DNA from: Rhodospirillales bacterium
Lineage (GTDB): Bacteria > Pseudomonadota > Alphaproteobacteria > UBA8366 > JADFVY01
Length of the DNA stretch: 7,393 nt
Direction: 5' to 3'
Assembly: GCA_024644185.1 (NCBI GenBank)
Contig: JAHELM010000110.1
Span: forward strand, 1 to 7,393
Shown here: positions 6,057-7,393 of the stretch, one piece after another
Layout of the letters: each line of letters begins with the position of its first letter
How positions within the stretch are numbered: the first letter of the stretch is position 1
Notes under the pieces: generated by a model
Seen by the model: the letters and a program-made list of their open reading frames with translations, nothing else
What the model was told of the DNA's origin: nothing
Database searches by the model: none
Made by a program: the position numbers and the translations under genes

Positions 6057-6226
6057 AATCGCACATCCGTTGCGGTTCGTGCCGCAAGCTGCTCGCCAAG
6101 GCCTCGGCCGTCGAGAAACCTCTCAACCACCAGCGAAAGTGCTTCGATTTTCAGTGACGAAGACTCCGGAACCAAGTGTCGCGCTGCACCCGCCCCCGGC
6201 CAGGGCGGGAGAGGGGAGAACGCCGT
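6057..6226. other. Intergenic stretch with no recognisable gene
   Basis: No convincing coding frame, RNA gene or promoter was seen. The only structure is a GC hairpin with 7-bp arms, CCCGCCC (6189-6195) and GGGCGGG (6203-6209), 18 bases past the yqaA-like stop. It lacks a U-tract on the minus strand, so a terminator role is weak. The portion 6060-6180 is slightly less GC-rich than its surroundings and may be remnant sequence, but nothing in it was identified. Confidence 0.5.
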
Positions 6227-6679
6227 CTACCCCGCCGCCGCCTTCGCCACGGCCAATACCGCGGCATAGCGGGCGGCCTTGCCGATGGCGACCAGGAGGG
6301 TGAAGGGCAGGATGCGCACACCCAGTACCCCGGCGGCGAAGGTCAGCGGGTCGCCGACGATCGGCAGCCACGCGAACAGCAGCGACCATTGCCCATAGCG
6401 GCCGAAGCGGGCGCCGGCGCGGGTCAGCTGGTCGCGGGTGAAGGGAAACCGGCGGTGACCCTCCCAGCGCAGGCAGAACCGGCCCAGCCCCCAGTTGACG
6501 ATGGCGCCCAGCGTGTTGCCCGCCGTGGCCACCGCCAGCAGGGCGAGGGCGTCGAAGCCCCGCGCCGCCGACAGCGCGGCCAGCACCGCCTCCGACGACA
6601 GGGGCAGCAGGGTGGCGGCGACGAAGGCGCTGAGAAACAGGCCCAGATAGCCGCCCAGGACCAACCCGGCGGCGGTCAC
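6227..6679 (-). CDS. YqaA-type (VTT/SNARE-associated) inner-membrane protein
   Basis: Membrane protein of 150 residues that lines up from memory with Escherichia coli YqaA (about 142 aa), a small relative of the DedA family whose function is not firmly known. Conserved segments are ATLLPLSSEAVL (22-33), AGNTLGAIVNWGLGRF (53-68), FGRYGQWSLLFAWLPIVGDP (92-111) and GKAARYAAV (133-141). The GTG at 6679 is chosen because it gives the usual YqaA length and starts 16 bases after the upstream stop. An in-frame ATG at 6766 would overlap the upstream gene by 71 bases and add a Trp/Pro/Arg-rich leader unlike the family. The ribosome site before GTG is weak. It is probably co-transcribed with the nitrile hydratase-like gene, though no functional link is known. 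Confidence 0.85.
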   Translation of the reverse strand: MTAAGLVLGGYLGLFLSAFVAATLLPLSSEAVLAALSAARGFDALALLAVATAGNTLGAIVNWGLGRFCLRWEGHRRFPFTRDQLTRAGARFGRYGQWSLLFAWLPIVGDPLTFAAGVLGVRILPFTLLVAIGKAARYAAVLAVAKAAAG

Positions 6680-6695
6680 GCGGAACCGGCTTGGA

Positions 6696-7367
6696 TCACG
6701 GGGTTTTCGGCAGGGTGACGCCGACCATGCAGTCGCGGGTGACCAGTTCGGCCAGCGCCGCCTCATCCAGTCCCTCGCTGCCGGCGGGGCGCATGGGCAA
6801 TACCATGTAGCGCAGCTCGGCGGTGCTGTCGTGCACCGTCACCGCCACGCCGTCGGGGATCGAAGTGCCGAATTCCGCCAGCACCCGGCGCGGCTCGCGC
6901 ACCACGCGGCTGCGGTATTCCCGCGACTTGTACCAGTCCGGCGGCAGGCCGATCAGCAGCCGCGGATAGCAGGAACACAGGGTGCAGACGATGACGTTGT
7001 GGGTGTCCGGCGTGTTCTCGACGGTCAGGATCGGGATGGTGCCGGCATCGATGCCCAGCTCGGCCGCCGCCTTGTTGGTGTCGGCCAGCAGCCGCGCCCT
7101 GAACGCCGGGTCGGTCCAGGCGCGCGCCACCACGCGGGCGCCGGCGGCCGGCGTGCGGGAATCGATGTCCTCCAGCGTGCGGCGGAATTCCTCGCCGGTG
7201 AACACACCCTTTTCGATCATCAGCTCGGCCACCGCCATCTGCAGAAGCTGGTAATGGCTCAGCGGCGAATCCTCGAGATCCGGCTGGAACGGGTGCTTCC
7301 GGCCCGGCGGGTGGTCGTGGTCATGCCCGTGGTCATGGTGGCGGTCGTGATCGTGGTCGCCGCTCAT
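6696..7367 (-). CDS. Cobalt-type nitrile hydratase alpha / thiocyanate hydrolase gamma-like subunit
   Basis: Metal-binding catalytic subunit, 223 residues. The metal site VCTLCSCY (127-134) has ligand cysteines 128, 131 and 133. Thr after the first Cys and Tyr after the last mark the cobalt type (iron types read VCSLCSCT). Other family blocks are GARVVARAWTDPAFRARLL (76-94), GLPPDWYKS (140-148), REPRRVLAEFG (157-167), DSTAELRYMVLPMRPAG (180-196) and LVTRDCMVGV (208-217). Known enzymes hydrate nitriles to amides, or thiocyanate to carbonyl sulfide and ammonia. Two features lean to thiocyanate hydrolase gamma: Arg136 after CSCYP, where nitrile hydratases usually have Trp, and a His/Asp-rich N-terminus with nine His in 25 residues. 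The rest reads more like nitrile hydratase. The ATG overlaps the upstream stop as ATGA, with GGAG about 10 bases before it. Confidence 0.9.
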   Translation of the reverse strand: MSGDHDHDRHHDHGHDHDHPPGRKHPFQPDLEDSPLSHYQLLQMAVAELMIEKGVFTGEEFRRTLEDIDSRTPAAGARVVARAWTDPAFRARLLADTNKAAAELGIDAGTIPILTVENTPDTHNVIVCTLCSCYPRLLIGLPPDWYKSREYRSRVVREPRRVLAEFGTSIPDGVAVTVHDSTAELRYMVLPMRPAGSEGLDEAALAELVTRDCMVGVTLPKTP

Positions 7368-7393
7368 GCCGCCGGCTCCAGCCAGTTTTCGTA
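7364..7393 (-). CDS. C-terminal tail of upstream gene, probably nitrile hydratase beta-type subunit
   Basis: Only nine residues and a stop are visible, YENWLEPAA, overlapping the next gene's start by four bases. The tail resembles the W-x-x-YLEPA-like ending common in nitrile hydratase beta subunits and their split relatives, and a beta-type subunit is the expected partner directly upstream of a cobalt-type alpha subunit. The identity rests mostly on context. Confidence 0.5.
   Translation of the reverse strand, partial: YENWLEPAA

Noticed and set aside
6189..6209. Intrinsic terminator for the yqaA-like gene
   Set aside because: A 7-bp GC stem is present, but no U-tract follows on the minus strand.
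5725..6303. Open frames on both strands through the palindromic elements, with repeated peptide segments
   Set aside because: The peptide repetition simply reflects the duplicated 143-bp element; there is no ribosome site or recognised domain.
6680..6766. ATG at 6766 as the yqaA-like start
   Set aside because: It would overlap the upstream gene by 71 bases and add a non-family leader; the GTG at 6679 gives the family length.

Overview
The window is GC-rich, tightly packed DNA from an alphaproteobacterium. The ChvG/ChvI-type two-component pair is a lineage marker for that class. The gene spacing, ATGA start/stop overlaps and overall composition would fit a Rhodospirillales-like genome, but the order is an inference and no species is claimed.

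Layout. (1) Positions 1-864, plus strand: an AEC-family (auxin efflux carrier-like) transporter whose N-terminus is cut by the window edge. (2) Positions 869-3348, minus strand: the response regulator chvI followed by the sensor kinase chvG, overlapping by ATGA and converging on the transporter with a 4-base gap. (3) Positions 3349-3780: the chvI leader with a 12-bp inverted repeat, a possible 50-residue single-pass membrane protein, and a candidate promoter. (4) Positions 3790-5646, plus strand: a cobalamin riboswitch, then cbtB, cbtA and a HugZ-like split-barrel/DUF2470 flavoprotein-family gene, packed with 1-base spacing and an ATGA overlap. (5) Positions 5647-6226: no gene. It holds two nearly identical 143-bp palindromic elements plus extra broken ends of the same element. 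(6) Positions 6227-7393, minus strand: the last ten codons of an upstream subunit gene (probably nitrile hydratase beta-type), a cobalt-type nitrile hydratase alpha / thiocyanate hydrolase gamma-like subunit, and a YqaA-type membrane protein.

How the parts fit. Cobalt is the recurring theme. The riboswitch should shut off the CbtAB cobalt importer when adenosylcobalamin is plentiful, and a few hundred bases away an operon encodes an enzyme subunit with the VCTLCSCY metal site of cobalt-type nitrile hydratases. The least expected member is the HugZ-like gene, which appears to be translationally coupled to cbtA and under the same B12 control. ChvGI is a global envelope/acid-stress regulator and shows no obvious functional tie to the cobalt genes.
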